Assembly (NCBI GenBank): GCA_015709675.1
Contig: CP054182.1
Location: 1,963,448 to 2,027,447, forward strand
Direction of reading: 5' to 3'
DNA from: Ignavibacteriales bacterium
GTDB taxonomy: Bacteria > Bacteroidota > Ignavibacteria > Ignavibacteriales > Ignavibacteriaceae
Length of the DNA stretch: 64,000 nt
Shown: positions 50,551 through 59,885 of the stretch, one piece after another
How positions within the stretch are numbered: position 1 is the first letter of the stretch
Layout of the letters: every line of letters starts with the position of its first letter
Translations under genes and position numbers: made by a program
Notes under the pieces: generated by a model
The model's database searches: none
What the model saw: only the letters and a program-made list of their open reading frames with translations
Told to the model about the DNA's origin: nothing

Positions 50551-50747
50551 GATATATTCTGATTCTTCTGCTGATTTATATTTTTTACAGAATTGCCAAA
50601 GCGGTAGTGGTAAGACGATTCAGAGAAATGACCGGGGCTGATAATTCACGGGTCAGGGGAAATGACTCTGCTCAGAAGGAAAAGCGGAATATTGAAGATG
50701 CAAAGTTTACCGAGATTCATGAAGATGATGATAAAGGGAAAAAGTAG
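50547..50747 (+). CDS. Small membrane protein
   Basis: A 66-residue protein with one N-terminal membrane helix (ILILLLIYIFYRIAKAVVV) followed by a basic patch and an acidic tail (EDAKFTEIHEDDDKGKK). Similar short proteins of Bacteroidetes have been grouped as DUF4834-like. The start is TTG with AAGGGGATA upstream, overlapping the kinase stop by four bases, which supports translation. Function unknown. Confidence 0.7.
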   Translation: MRYILILLLIYIFYRIAKAVVVRRFREMTGADNSRVRGNDSAQKEKRNIEDAKFTEIHEDDDKGKK

Positions 50748-50752
50748 TCTTC

Positions 50753-51853
50753 ATGATGAACATAACTGAAATACTTCTCCATGCGATCTGCAGGGGGATA
50801 TGGGGTGTTCAGGAAAAAACGCTGCCGGAGGATTTTGTACCGAAGAAGATTCTGGTAATACGTCCTCATAATCAGCTAGGGGATATGATAGCCGGCACGG
50901 TACTCTTCCGCGCAATGAAGGAAAGCTGGCCGGATTCTGATATATATCTGATTGCCTCACCGCAGAATATCTCCGGAGCGGAGCATAATCCGTTTCTTGC
51001 CGCCATTTTTAATTTTGACAAAAAGAAACTTTTTGATGCTGAATTTCTGAGGGATTTATACCGGTTTCTTAAGCGGGACTATGATCTGGTGCTTACACCG
51101 GTTGTGGTATCAATTTCTTTTACGAGTAATCTGCTCGCGGGTATTGCAAACGGACGATTTAAGACTGGGCCAAAATCTCTTGACGGGATGGAGAATGATT
51201 CCGCTTATTTCTTTCATGAGCGGGTGGTGCTTGATTTCCGCGCGGATGAAAATCTGCATGTATGGGATAGAATGATGCGGAATCTGGGGAGCGTAAAGGT
51301 ACAGCACGGTGAACTGAAACCTGATATAAATTACACTGAAGAGGAAAGCGCCAATGCACTTGAAGCCCTGAAGTCAGCAGGGTGGCGTGAAGGACAGATA
51401 GTTCTTGGCATACATCCGGGAGCGGGAAAGCCGCCGAATATCTGGCCGGCGGAAAATTTCGCGGAAGTGATTAACCGTCTTACGGAACTTGCCGGACAAC
51501 ATCCGGAGAGGAAAGAGATTTTTATTGTTGCAACAGGGAGTAAGCAGGAGCAGGGGATTATTGATGAAATTAACAGCAGAATTCAGGGGGAAGTATTCTT
51601 TTTTACCAACCGCACTATAGCCGAAGTTGCAGCTCTTATGCAGTATACTGATCTCTTCATCGCCAATGATACAGGTATTATGCATGTGGCAGGGGCGGAG
51701 AGCGTCCCTCAGATATCTCTTTTTGGAATGACTAATCCGCATCAGTGGGCGCCGCGGGGAGAGAATAAATACTGGCTGCGGGAGTCGGATAACATCAGGG
51801 ATATATTGCCGGAACAGGTGATTTCCCTGGCGCGGCAGATTCTGCAGTTGTGA
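50753..51853 (+). CDS. Glycosyltransferase family 9 (heptosyltransferase-like)
   Basis: A 366-residue GT-B enzyme. The N-terminal domain contains KKILVIRPHNQLGDMIAGTVLFRAMKESWPDSDIYLI, typical of heptosyltransferases (RxxxxGDxxxxxP), and the C-terminal domain has LGIHPGAGKPPNIWPAENFAEVI and DLFIANDTGIMHVAGA. Such enzymes add heptose or similar sugars to the LPS core. Length is normal. Confidence 0.93.
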   Translation: MMNITEILLHAICRGIWGVQEKTLPEDFVPKKILVIRPHNQLGDMIAGTVLFRAMKESWPDSDIYLIASPQNISGAEHNPFLAAIFNFDKKKLFDAEFLRDLYRFLKRDYDLVLTPVVVSISFTSNLLAGIANGRFKTGPKSLDGMENDSAYFFHERVVLDFRADENLHVWDRMMRNLGSVKVQHGELKPDINYTEEESANALEALKSAGWREGQIVLGIHPGAGKPPNIWPAENFAEVINRLTELAGQHPERKEIFIVATGSKQEQGIIDEINSRIQGEVFFFTNRTIAEVAALMQYTDLFIANDTGIMHVAGAESVPQISLFGMTNPHQWAPRGENKYWLRESDNIRDILPEQVISLARQILQL

Positions 51854-51872
51854 AATTTTGAGTTATACCATA

Positions 51873-52796
51873 ATGAAAAACTATGCTGCCATAGATATTG
51901 GTTCGAATTCATTCCACCTGAAGATTATTTCGGTTGAGGAGGGGAGGTTCAGGGATGCACTTCTTGATAAAAGAATTGTCCACCGGCTGGCGGCAAAGGA
52001 TGCATCCGGGCGGACGTATATACCTGAAGAACGGATTGTAAGGGGGATTGCAATCATCGGAGAATTTGCGGATGATATATCATTTCATCAGGCATCGTAT
52101 CTTGGGATGGCAACAAGCGCGGTTAGGGAATCAGTCAACGGTGAAGAGTTTTTACAGAGGGTGAAAGATATGACGGGAATAACGGTTGAAAAAATCACCG
52201 GACACAGGGAAGCGGAGTTTATTTATGAAGGGGCAACCATGCTTTTCCCTCAGGAGAAAGGGGATATGACGGTTATTGATATCGGCGGGGGCAGCACGGA
52301 GATTATTAAGGGGAGGGGAACGGAGTATCTTCGTGCTGAAAGCATGCCGGTTGGTGCCGTACGGTGCAGTCAGATGTTCGCGCCGGAGTTTGATTATTCT
52401 GATGAGTCAATGCAGCAGATTCGTGAATATACATTGCATCAGCTTATTCTGCATTTTCCTGAAAAGGAAATGTATCTTTCACCGCTTGTGATCGGAACAT
52501 CGGGGACGTTTAATTCTCTTTCCATGATCAGACCGTTTCTGAGTGCGGAGGAGAAGCACATCAGTTATAATCTTATCCGGGAGACAGAGGCACTTTGCAG
52601 GGCAAACTATCTTCTGAAAGACCGCCTCTGGCTTACCTATTTAGAACAAAACAAACTTGAAATACTTCCTGCAAGTATTTCAATCGTCAGGGCAATCGCG
52701 GACTATTTCGGATTTGCCGGTTTTATTTACTCCCCTTATGCAATCCGGGAAGGGATGATACGGGAACTGATCAGAAAGGATGCAGCGGTTGGCTGA
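51873..52796 (+). CDS. Ppx/GppA-type exopolyphosphatase/pppGpp phosphatase
   Basis: A 307-residue member of the short Ppx/GppA branch in the ASKHA fold, acting on polyphosphate or pppGpp. Features are YAAIDIGSNSFHLKI (phosphate-1), ATSAVRESVNGEEFL, VEKITGHREAEFIYEGA with the catalytic Glu, VIDIGGGSTEIIKG (phosphate-2) and LVIGTSGTFNSLSMI. The ATG at 51,873 is preferred to a TTG five codons upstream. It lacks the extra C-terminal domains of long Ppx. The stop overlaps the next gene by 17 bases. Confidence 0.92.
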   Translation: MKNYAAIDIGSNSFHLKIISVEEGRFRDALLDKRIVHRLAAKDASGRTYIPEERIVRGIAIIGEFADDISFHQASYLGMATSAVRESVNGEEFLQRVKDMTGITVEKITGHREAEFIYEGATMLFPQEKGDMTVIDIGGGSTEIIKGRGTEYLRAESMPVGAVRCSQMFAPEFDYSDESMQQIREYTLHQLILHFPEKEMYLSPLVIGTSGTFNSLSMIRPFLSAEEKHISYNLIRETEALCRANYLLKDRLWLTYLEQNKLEILPASISIVRAIADYFGFAGFIYSPYAIREGMIRELIRKDAAVG

Positions 52797-53958
52797 TATA
52801 TATCTTAAAAAGAATGAGGAGAGAAGAATTGAAGCGGGGCATCTGTGGGTATTCAGTAATGAGGTGCTGAAGACGGAGGGGGAAGCGGTGAACGGAGACC
52901 TTTGTCAGGTTTATTCGTCATCGGGGAAGTTTCTTGGAACAGGCGTATGGAACAGGAATTCACTGATCTGTGTGCGCATTCTTTCACGGGAGAAGATAGA
53001 AGATATCAGGGAGTTTCTGCGTGAGCGTATACTTTCAGCAGCCGGGCTCCGGAGCAGGATATATACGGGGAGAAGCGCGTACCGGCTTTTGTTCGGCGAG
53101 AGTGACGGACTGCCCGGGCTGGTGGCTGACCGCTACAATGACAGCTATATTCTTCAGATACACAGCTCCGGGATGGAGGCGCTTAAAGATGTTATTACCG
53201 GAGTTCTGCGGGATGAACTGCAGGCGAAACATATTCTGACCCGTCATGATATGTACTTCAGAAAGCTGGAAGGGCTTTCGGAGGAGGATGAGATACTTCT
53301 GGGCACTCCGGAGAAAGAGGTGATAACGATTGAAGGGGTGAAGTATCAGATAGATTTCAGAGATTCTCAGAAAACAGGTTTTTTTCTTGACCAGGCAGCA
53401 AACCGTATTTACGCCTCACGGTTCACGGGGGGAGGATCAGTGCTTGATCTCTTCTGCAATTCGGGGGGATTCGGGCTGCACGCTCTTAAGGCGGGGGCCC
53501 GGGAGGCAGTGTTTAGTGATATATCTGAAACAGCACTTGCGGCAGTGCGCAGAAATTATGAACTAAACGGATTTTCAGCCGGGGCGGAGTATATACCGGG
53601 GGACGCTTTCATGGTGCTCAAGGAGTTGCATCAGAATGGGAGAAGTTTTGATCTGGTTGTGACGGATCCGCCGGCGTTTGTGAAAAGCAGAAAGAGGATT
53701 CAGGAGGGAGTTAAGGGGTACCTGACGATTAATGCTCTTGCACTCAAGTTAGTGAAGAAGGGTGGTTTTTACGCAACTGCATCCTGCTCACACCATATTA
53801 CCCGTGAGGTGTTTCTGGAGACTATTCATAAAGCAGCGCTGAAGGCAGGAAGAGAGCTGAAACTGCTTCATTTTGCCGGAGCAGGGGAGGATCACCCGGT
53901 ACTGCCTGCAATGCCGGAGACAGAGTATCTGAAGTTTGGAGTTTTCGCTGTTCTTTAA
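52780..53958 (+). CDS. Class I SAM-dependent rRNA methyltransferase (RlmI-like)
   Basis: A 392-residue enzyme with an N-terminal PUA domain (IEAGHLWVFSNEV, residues 17-75), a linking domain (RLLFGESDGLPGLVADRY) and a C-terminal Rossmann methyltransferase domain with QKTGFFLDQAANR, VLDLFCNSGGFGLHALKAGA, and the catalytic DPPAF preceding the ASCSHH segment. RlmI methylates C1962 of 23S rRNA (m5C) in E. coli; the exact target here is inferred from family. Confidence 0.92.
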   Translation: MQRLADIYLKKNEERRIEAGHLWVFSNEVLKTEGEAVNGDLCQVYSSSGKFLGTGVWNRNSLICVRILSREKIEDIREFLRERILSAAGLRSRIYTGRSAYRLLFGESDGLPGLVADRYNDSYILQIHSSGMEALKDVITGVLRDELQAKHILTRHDMYFRKLEGLSEEDEILLGTPEKEVITIEGVKYQIDFRDSQKTGFFLDQAANRIYASRFTGGGSVLDLFCNSGGFGLHALKAGAREAVFSDISETALAAVRRNYELNGFSAGAEYIPGDAFMVLKELHQNGRSFDLVVTDPPAFVKSRKRIQEGVKGYLTINALALKLVKKGGFYATASCSHHITREVFLETIHKAALKAGRELKLLHFAGAGEDHPVLPAMPETEYLKFGVFAVL

Positions 53959-54237
53959 ATGCCAGGTGCCTGGTTCTTAGTTCCTGGTTATTGGTGATAT
54001 AATTGATTTCTGTTTTCCGGGGGATGAATTTTATTGAGTTTCAGTTTTTGTCTTTTCTTTATTTAGGGGGCATCCTCCCGCTGCTTTAAAGTGAGAGCTC
54101 AGTTATCACTGATTCATATACCTTCACAGCACTGCAGGTTTAATACCTCTTCCTGTATTGACAGAATTATCCGGTCATCAGCATCCCGTAAATTTCAATA
54201 TTTCTTTGAATGCTCTGAGCGGGTAGTGATAATGTTT
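53959..54237. other. Gene-free gap between convergent genes
   Basis: About 280 bases between convergent genes. It starts with imperfect short words (CCTGGTTCTTAGTTCCTGG), then AT-rich sequence. No terminator hairpin with a T tract or RNA gene was recognised. Confidence 0.4.
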
Positions 54238-55764
54238 CTACTTTGTGTTATATCCGGAGTACAGTTTTTTAACAGCGGCTTTGAATTCAGGTTTGTCTGG
54301 GCAGGTGTAGTATTCATCTAAGAAAGCAAAGGCATCCGGCTCTCCGTTGAGAAGGTATATATCCGTTACAGCAGCGGCGATGAGGGCTTTGTAGTCAGCG
54401 CCCCAGCCAATTTCCTGCATGCTCTGGCAGGTATTGGGATGTTCGAGGCTGGTGAGAAAGTCAGCGATTTCTGCTTTGATTTCCTGCAGATGTTGTTTGA
54501 GCAAAGTGGTATATTTTACGGTGCTTTCGCGGAACTGATTATTGCTGTACTCAAAAACCATGGGCGGAAATACGGAGCCTGCGTGTGAGGTGAATGCGTA
54601 ATCGTAGCTGTAATTAACGGTGCTGAATTCTTTTTTACCATCCTGATCTATATCCTCAAAGCTGATGGTCATCCCGAAGATTTCGAGTCCGGGAGAGTAG
54701 AGGACGGGTTTTTCTTCCAGTTCCCAGACCGATAGTGTATAGCAGCAATGTGCACCGCCGGAGTAGGTTCTGACCATCAGTTCGAGTTGAGAGTCATTAT
54801 CATAATCATCGGCGAAGAACTCCGCCTGTGCCACGGTTTGTGTATATATGGGTTCACCGCTCTGTGTTTTCAGAATTACGGAGCTTTCCCAGTCATCCTC
54901 ATGTTTCTTTATGGTGAATGTATATCCTTTGTATGAGGCGGCCTCAGCGGTGACGTTCAGGATCGTTTCCCGGACTTCTTCACGGATGAGGCGGAATGTA
55001 TCTGCGGTCTGCTTTGCTTCAAAATATTTTCTGACCCATGCGGTGCCTTGGGACGGGTTATCATTATTTTCGGTAAATAGTTCTTCTTCAACCCGGATAG
55101 CCAATATGGAATTTCCAATTTCTGATATTGAAAGAAGCTTCATTTTATGCCGGATGGTTCTGAAGCTGCTGAAGAAGAGGGATTTTTCGGCCGTAATTTG
55201 CCTTCGCGGATTTTGGGTTTGACTGACTGCGGTATCAGCAAACAGACTGAGGTGATTAGCAAGATCATTCCTGAGAAGGGTATTGGTATATTCAAAAAAG
55301 AATGTGTTGAGTTTATCGGTTAATGCTGCGGTTTTTTCTAGCAGTTCGGTCTCCAGATTGTTCAGGGTGTTCTTAAGGTCAGAGGTTTTAATGAAGGTTT
55401 TTTGCACTGACCGGAGTCCCAAGAGAGCATTAAAATAGTGTTGGCTATCCCGCTGGGCAATGGCAGAAAGAATGAGCCGGTAAAAATCAGCTGACTGAGG
55501 AGGAAGTTCTAGGATGGCGAGTTCTTTTTCGGCTTCAATGATTTTGCCTGAGACGATAAGTGCCTCGATGCGGGTTTGGGGAGTCTCTTTGTTTAAAAAC
55601 CATACTACCGCTACAAGGAGCAAGAGAATGACCAGGCCGGCCGCAACTGCCAAAGGACTCTGTTTTTTGACCGGAGGCAGGTTACTCCCTGAGAGATTTT
55701 GAGCTGGATCGGAAAGGGAGGGTTCCTTTGGAATCTGGTTTTCCGGGGCGGAGTGGTCTGACAT
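54238..55764 (-). CDS. Single-pass membrane protein of unknown function
   Basis: A 508-residue protein with a Pro/Ser-rich N terminus, one membrane helix (residues about 37-62, LAVAAGLVILLLLVAVVWFL), a helical region with many Gln/Leu residues (60-175), and beta-rich C-terminal domains. Residues about 300-400 include DDYDNDSQLELMVRTYSGGAHCCYTL and SFEDIDQDGKKEFSTVNYSYDY, which look like FG-GAP-type Asp loops with the recurrent SGGAHCC motif. The protein is probably periplasmic. No family name can be given. It stands alone between two intergenic regions. Confidence 0.75.
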   Translation of the reverse strand: MSDHSAPENQIPKEPSLSDPAQNLSGSNLPPVKKQSPLAVAAGLVILLLLVAVVWFLNKETPQTRIEALIVSGKIIEAEKELAILELPPQSADFYRLILSAIAQRDSQHYFNALLGLRSVQKTFIKTSDLKNTLNNLETELLEKTAALTDKLNTFFFEYTNTLLRNDLANHLSLFADTAVSQTQNPRRQITAEKSLFFSSFRTIRHKMKLLSISEIGNSILAIRVEEELFTENNDNPSQGTAWVRKYFEAKQTADTFRLIREEVRETILNVTAEAASYKGYTFTIKKHEDDWESSVILKTQSGEPIYTQTVAQAEFFADDYDNDSQLELMVRTYSGGAHCCYTLSVWELEEKPVLYSPGLEIFGMTISFEDIDQDGKKEFSTVNYSYDYAFTSHAGSVFPPMVFEYSNNQFRESTVKYTTLLKQHLQEIKAEIADFLTSLEHPNTCQSMQEIGWGADYKALIAAAVTDIYLLNGEPDAFAFLDEYYTCPDKPEFKAAVKKLYSGYNTK

Positions 55765-56096
55765 GGTTCTGTTTTTACTGATTAAAAGTGATAAAAAAGG
55801 ATTGGGGCAATTTACAATAAAGAATTTTGCAGGATGAATTATTGCTCTGGATAGTGGCCGGAAAACCTGAGGGAATAAATGAACTTAAAAACCTCAAGCC
55901 CCTTCATCTCCACCCAGGGGCCGGCACTCAAAGTAGAGAAGAGGTGAACAGTAAACGGCCAGGAAAATTTAAAATTCTACTAATTATGAGGTAAAAAGGA
56001 GTGGTTTGTCATGGTTTTTTTCGCCGGGGGAGGTAAACTTTTTATTTTTGGGGTCGTCAAAAAAACAGGTTTTTTAATAATTTTTGAGGGTATCCC
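55765..56096. promoter_or_regulatory. Divergent intergenic region upstream of the MoxR-Bat operon
   Basis: No gene is seen in these 330 bases. A plus-strand TATTTTTG at 56,043-56,050 matches the TAnnTTTG -7 consensus 47 bases before the moxR start and is the likely operon promoter. A weaker TAATTTTTG stands at about 56,078. The left half contains an imperfect CCCCTTCATCTCCACCCAGGGG hairpin near 55,900 without a T tract. Confidence 0.45.
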
Positions 56097-57080
56097 TTGG
56101 ACATTTCAGCGTTAAATGAAAAAATCCGCAATGAGAGTGCATTTGTTGACCTGCTTTCCAATGAAATAAGCAAGGTAATTGTGGGGCAGAAGGTTATGGT
56201 GGAACGGCTCCTGATCGGGCTGCTTTCAAACGGGCATGTGCTGCTTGAGGGGGTGCCGGGTCTGGCCAAAACTCTGGCAATCAAGACTCTGGCTTCTTCG
56301 ATGAAGGCAAAGTTCCAGAGAATTCAGTTCACGCCTGATCTGCTTCCGGCTGATTTGGTCGGTACACAGATTTACAATCAGAAAGAAGGGAATTTCCTGA
56401 TAAAGAAGGGGCCTCTTTTTTCGAACTTTATTCTGGCGGATGAAATTAACCGCGCCCCAGCCAAGGTGCAGAGTGCATTGCTTGAAGCGATGCAGGAGCG
56501 ACAGGTGACTATAGGGGAGCAGACTTTTAAGCTGGAAGACCCATTTCTTGTTCTTGCTACCCAGAACCCTATTGAGCAGGAAGGCACCTATCCGCTTCCG
56601 GAAGCACAAGTTGACCGTTTTATGCTCAAGGTGAAGATTTCCTATCCAAGTAAAGAAGAAGAGTTAAAGATTCTCAGAAGCAATACCTCAACTGAGAGTG
56701 TTTCTGTTCAGCCGGTGATTACCGCTGAGGATATCATCAGAGGGAGAGAACTGGTGAAGGAGGTTTATCTTGATGAAAAGATTGAGCGGTATATACTGGA
56801 TATCGTATTCGCGACAAGAAATCCGGAGGAATATAAACTTGCCAAATTGAAGCCGCTGATACAATACGGATCATCCCCCCGCGCGAGCATCAGTCTTGCT
56901 CAGGCATCAAAAGCTCATGCATTCATCCGCAGAAGGGGATATGTGATCCCGGAGGATATCCGCTCGATTGCTTATGATGTGATGAGGCACAGGATAGGGG
57001 TTACTTATGAAGCTGAGGCGGAGGAGATTACTTCTGAGAATATCATACAGGATATCCTGAATACCGTTGAAGTTCCGTAA
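56097..57080 (+). CDS. MoxR family AAA+ ATPase
   Basis: A 327-residue AAA+ chaperone, the usual first gene of Bat operons, thought to assist maturation of the VWA proteins. Walker A is GVPGLAKT (residues about 54-61), Walker B LADEINRAPAKVQSALLEAMQE, and sensor ATQNPIEQEGTYPLPEAQVDRFML is diagnostic for MoxR. The C-terminal lid includes YGSSPRASISLAQASKAHAFI. The start is TTG. It is followed by the DUF58 gene after 18 bases. Confidence 0.95.
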   Translation: MDISALNEKIRNESAFVDLLSNEISKVIVGQKVMVERLLIGLLSNGHVLLEGVPGLAKTLAIKTLASSMKAKFQRIQFTPDLLPADLVGTQIYNQKEGNFLIKKGPLFSNFILADEINRAPAKVQSALLEAMQERQVTIGEQTFKLEDPFLVLATQNPIEQEGTYPLPEAQVDRFMLKVKISYPSKEEELKILRSNTSTESVSVQPVITAEDIIRGRELVKEVYLDEKIERYILDIVFATRNPEEYKLAKLKPLIQYGSSPRASISLAQASKAHAFIRRRGYVIPEDIRSIAYDVMRHRIGVTYEAEAEEITSENIIQDILNTVEVP

Positions 57081-57098
57081 TATATCTATCCTCAGGGC

Positions 57099-57974
57099 AT
57101 GATTACATCAGAGCTTCTTAAAAAAGTACGCCATATTGAGATAAAAACCAGAGGTCTGGTAAACCATCTCTTTTCAGGTGAATACCATTCGGTTTTCAAG
57201 GGAAAGGGTATGGATTTCAGCGAGGTGCGTGAGTACCAGTATGGCGATGATATACGGAACATAGACTGGAATGTAACGGCCAGGTTCGGGCATCCTTTTA
57301 TCAAGGTATTTGAAGAGGAGCGTGAACTGACGGTGCTTCTGGTAGTTGATCTATCAGGTTCGCAGTATTTCGGCTCCTATCAGCAGGCAAAGCAGCAGAT
57401 TGCCGCGGAGCTGAGCGCCATCCTTTCACTGAGTGCACTGAAGAATAATGACAAGGTAGGGCTGATTCTTTTCACTGATTCAGTTGAAAAGTATATACCG
57501 CCTCAGAAGAAGAAGACTAATGTGCTGCGCATTATCAGGGAGGTGCTTTCATTTGAACCAAAGAGCCGTGGAACGAATATTAAAAGTGCGCTTGAATTTG
57601 TGAACAAAGCGGTAAAAAAGCGGAGCATCTGTTTTCTGATTTCCGATTTTAATGATAAGGATTATGAGCAGGTGATCAGAATAACGGCAAGAAAGCATGA
57701 CCTGATTGCCGTAAAGGTCGAAGACCCGCGTGAAAACGACCTGCCCTCAGTCGGGCTGATGCGGCTTGCTGATCCGGAGACGGGCAAAGAGATGCTGGTA
57801 GATACCAGTTCTATTAAGATACGCTCGAAATTTTATGAAAAGGTGCAGGAGCGGAGGGAGCGTACAAAGAAGATATTCACTGCTGCCGGGGTTGATACCA
57901 TTCAGATTAATACGGCTCAGTCTTATATACCCCCATTAGTCAGTTTCTTTAAAAAGCGGGAGACACGCTTGTGA
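57099..57974 (+). CDS. DUF58 domain protein
   Basis: A 291-residue protein of the VWA-related DUF58 family. It contains the signature GEYHSVFKGKGMDFSEVREYQYGDDIRNIDWNVTAR (residues 23-58) and a VWA-like strand VLLVVDLSGSQYF with a MIDAS-type DxSxS. No membrane helix is seen. In Bat operons it lies between moxR and the VWA genes, as here, and is linked to envelope stress resistance. Its stop overlaps the next start by four bases. Confidence 0.93.
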   Translation: MITSELLKKVRHIEIKTRGLVNHLFSGEYHSVFKGKGMDFSEVREYQYGDDIRNIDWNVTARFGHPFIKVFEEERELTVLLVVDLSGSQYFGSYQQAKQQIAAELSAILSLSALKNNDKVGLILFTDSVEKYIPPQKKKTNVLRIIREVLSFEPKSRGTNIKSALEFVNKAVKKRSICFLISDFNDKDYEQVIRITARKHDLIAVKVEDPRENDLPSVGLMRLADPETGKEMLVDTSSIKIRSKFYEKVQERRERTKKIFTAAGVDTIQINTAQSYIPPLVSFFKKRETRL

Positions 57975-58882
57975 GTAAAAATCTGCTGCTCCTTCTTTTT
58001 CTTCTTCCTGTGATTCTCTCAGGACAGGAGATTCAGTTTAAAACAGGGATTGATTCGACATCTTATCTGGTAGGTGATCCGGTTTCGCTGAAGATAGAGG
58101 CAAAGTATCCGGCAGACCACCGGTTAGTGTTCCCCGCACGGTTTGATTCACTGGCGCCGCTTGAATATTTATATACCGATACACTTTCGCTTGAAGAGAG
58201 CGGGGGCATGCGGGAAGCGAAGTTTGCTTTTGTGATAGCGGGATATGACAGCGGGCTTTTTACCATCCCACGCATGCCTTTTCTGTTTGTAAAGGGGGAA
58301 GGTACAAAGACCTTTTACAGCGATTCCTTTCAGGTTCTGATTTCCACTGTAGCGGTTGACACTTCTCAGGATATACGTGATATAAAAGCCCCGGAGAGAA
58401 TTCCTTTTGATTACTCATTCCTCTGGTGGCTTCTGCCTCTGCTGATTGTGCTTGGTGCACTGGGTTACTGGCTCTATAAGACACTAAGCAGGCGGGAGAA
58501 ACCTGAGGCGAAGGTTCCGGTGGTGAAAGTGAGTCCTTATGAGGAAGCACTGAGCGCGCTGCAGCTGTTAGAAAAAAAGCAGCTCTGGCAGAGCGGCATG
58601 ATTAAAGAATTTCATTCTGAGATTACCGGTATTATCAGGAATTATTTTGAGCGGGCTTATTCACTCCCAGCGCTTGAGAGCACGTCTGCCGAAACGCTTG
58701 AAGCTCTGAGAAACAAGGGAATTTCGCAGGGTATTATCGCGAAAACGGAAACATTTTTTGAAAACGCGGATCTGGTAAAGTTTGCTAAATATATACCTGT
58801 CCCAGACCTGAATCAGCGTATGATGACAACCGCCTATGATATCCTGAAAGAGTCTGAATCAGTTAACGGGGAGAAGCGATAA
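57971..58882 (+). CDS. Membrane protein of the Bat operon (DUF4381-like)
   Basis: A 303-residue protein with a signal sequence (LLLLLFLLPVILSG), a periplasmic beta-sandwich (residues 20-140), one membrane helix (about 152-172, FLWWLLPLLIVLGALGYWLY) and a helical cytoplasmic domain containing SALQLLEKKQLWQSGMIKEFHSEITGIIRNYFERAY. This helical end resembles the cytoplasmic end of BatD (IsRALQKYLE) and of DUF4381 proteins. The start is GTG. Position and topology suggest a BatD-like partner of BatA and BatB. Confidence 0.8.
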   Translation: MSKNLLLLLFLLPVILSGQEIQFKTGIDSTSYLVGDPVSLKIEAKYPADHRLVFPARFDSLAPLEYLYTDTLSLEESGGMREAKFAFVIAGYDSGLFTIPRMPFLFVKGEGTKTFYSDSFQVLISTVAVDTSQDIRDIKAPERIPFDYSFLWWLLPLLIVLGALGYWLYKTLSRREKPEAKVPVVKVSPYEEALSALQLLEKKQLWQSGMIKEFHSEITGIIRNYFERAYSLPALESTSAETLEALRNKGISQGIIAKTETFFENADLVKFAKYIPVPDLNQRMMTTAYDILKESESVNGEKR

Positions 58883-59883
58883 TGAAGTTTTTCGCGAATT
58901 ATGAGTTTCTTCAGCCGGGATATCTCTGGTTTCTGCTGCTGATACCCGCGGTTCTGGCGTGGAAATATTTTATTGCGAAGCGGGATTCAGCCGCGGTTGT
59001 TTATCCGGGTACGGCAGATATTTTCGGTGGAATTAAGAGTCTGCGGATGAGACTTGCATTTTTGCCGGCGCTGCTGCGGTATCTTGCTATTACGGCAGTT
59101 ATTATTGCCATCGCACGTCCGGTTTCTTATACATCGGGAGAGAATATCAATACGGAGGGTATTGATATTGTCCTGGTACTGGATATATCAGGCAGTATGC
59201 TTGCTGAGGATTTTAAACCAAACCGGCTTGAGGCGGCAAAGAACCTGACAAAGGAATTTGTGATGGCACGCCAGACAGACAGAATCGGACTCGTGATATT
59301 TTCACGGGATGCTTTTACACAGTGTCCGCTTACGGTTGATTATAAGGTGCTTACCGATCAGCTCCGGGTTGTGAAGTCCGGAATGATTGAAGACGGCACA
59401 GCAATAGGCAATGCCATCACCAATGGTGTTAACCGCCTGAAGGACAGTGACGCAAAAAGCAAAGTGCTCATACTGCTGACCGACGGTGTGAACAACGCGG
59501 GAGAAGTTGACCCGATAACCGCCACAGAGATTGCAAAGACCTTTGGTGTGAGAATATATACCATCGGTGTCGGAACCATGGGTGAAGCGCCATATCCCTT
59601 TAACACTCCGTTTGGAAAGCAGTATCAGATGGTGCCCGTTCAGATTGATGACGCAATGCTGACCAAGATTGCCACACAGACCGGCGGGAAATATTTCAGG
59701 GCTACGGGGAATAAAAAGCTTGAGGGGGTATTTAGCGAAATTGATAAACTAGAGAGGTCAATTATAGAGGTGACTTCCTACAGAAACAAGACGGAGCACT
59801 TTTATCCTTTTGCCCTTGCTGCGCTGCTTCTGGTATTTTTTGAGTTCCTTCTTGCGCGAACCTATTTCAGGAGACTGGCGTAA
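58882..59883 (+). CDS. batA: Von Willebrand A membrane protein BatA
   Basis: A 333-residue protein with two N-terminal membrane helices (GYLWFLLLIPAVLAW and LAFLPALLRYLAITAVIIAIA), a VWA domain whose MIDAS is VLDISGSMLAEDF (about residues 95-107) with TDGVNNAGEV, and a C-terminal membrane helix (FYPFALAALLLVFFEFLLA). Bat proteins were named from a Bacteroides aerotolerance locus; the exact role is unresolved. Overlaps the preceding gene by one base and is two bases from batB. Confidence 0.92.
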   Translation: MKFFANYEFLQPGYLWFLLLIPAVLAWKYFIAKRDSAAVVYPGTADIFGGIKSLRMRLAFLPALLRYLAITAVIIAIARPVSYTSGENINTEGIDIVLVLDISGSMLAEDFKPNRLEAAKNLTKEFVMARQTDRIGLVIFSRDAFTQCPLTVDYKVLTDQLRVVKSGMIEDGTAIGNAITNGVNRLKDSDAKSKVLILLTDGVNNAGEVDPITATEIAKTFGVRIYTIGVGTMGEAPYPFNTPFGKQYQMVPVQIDDAMLTKIATQTGGKYFRATGNKKLEGVFSEIDKLERSIIEVTSYRNKTEHFYPFALAALLLVFFEFLLARTYFRRLA

Positions 59884-59885
59884 GT

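Noticed and set aside
53959-56096. tRNA or other structural RNA in the gaps around the 508-residue protein
   Set aside because: No cloverleaf with TTCRA-type T-loop or CCA end was recognised in either gap.
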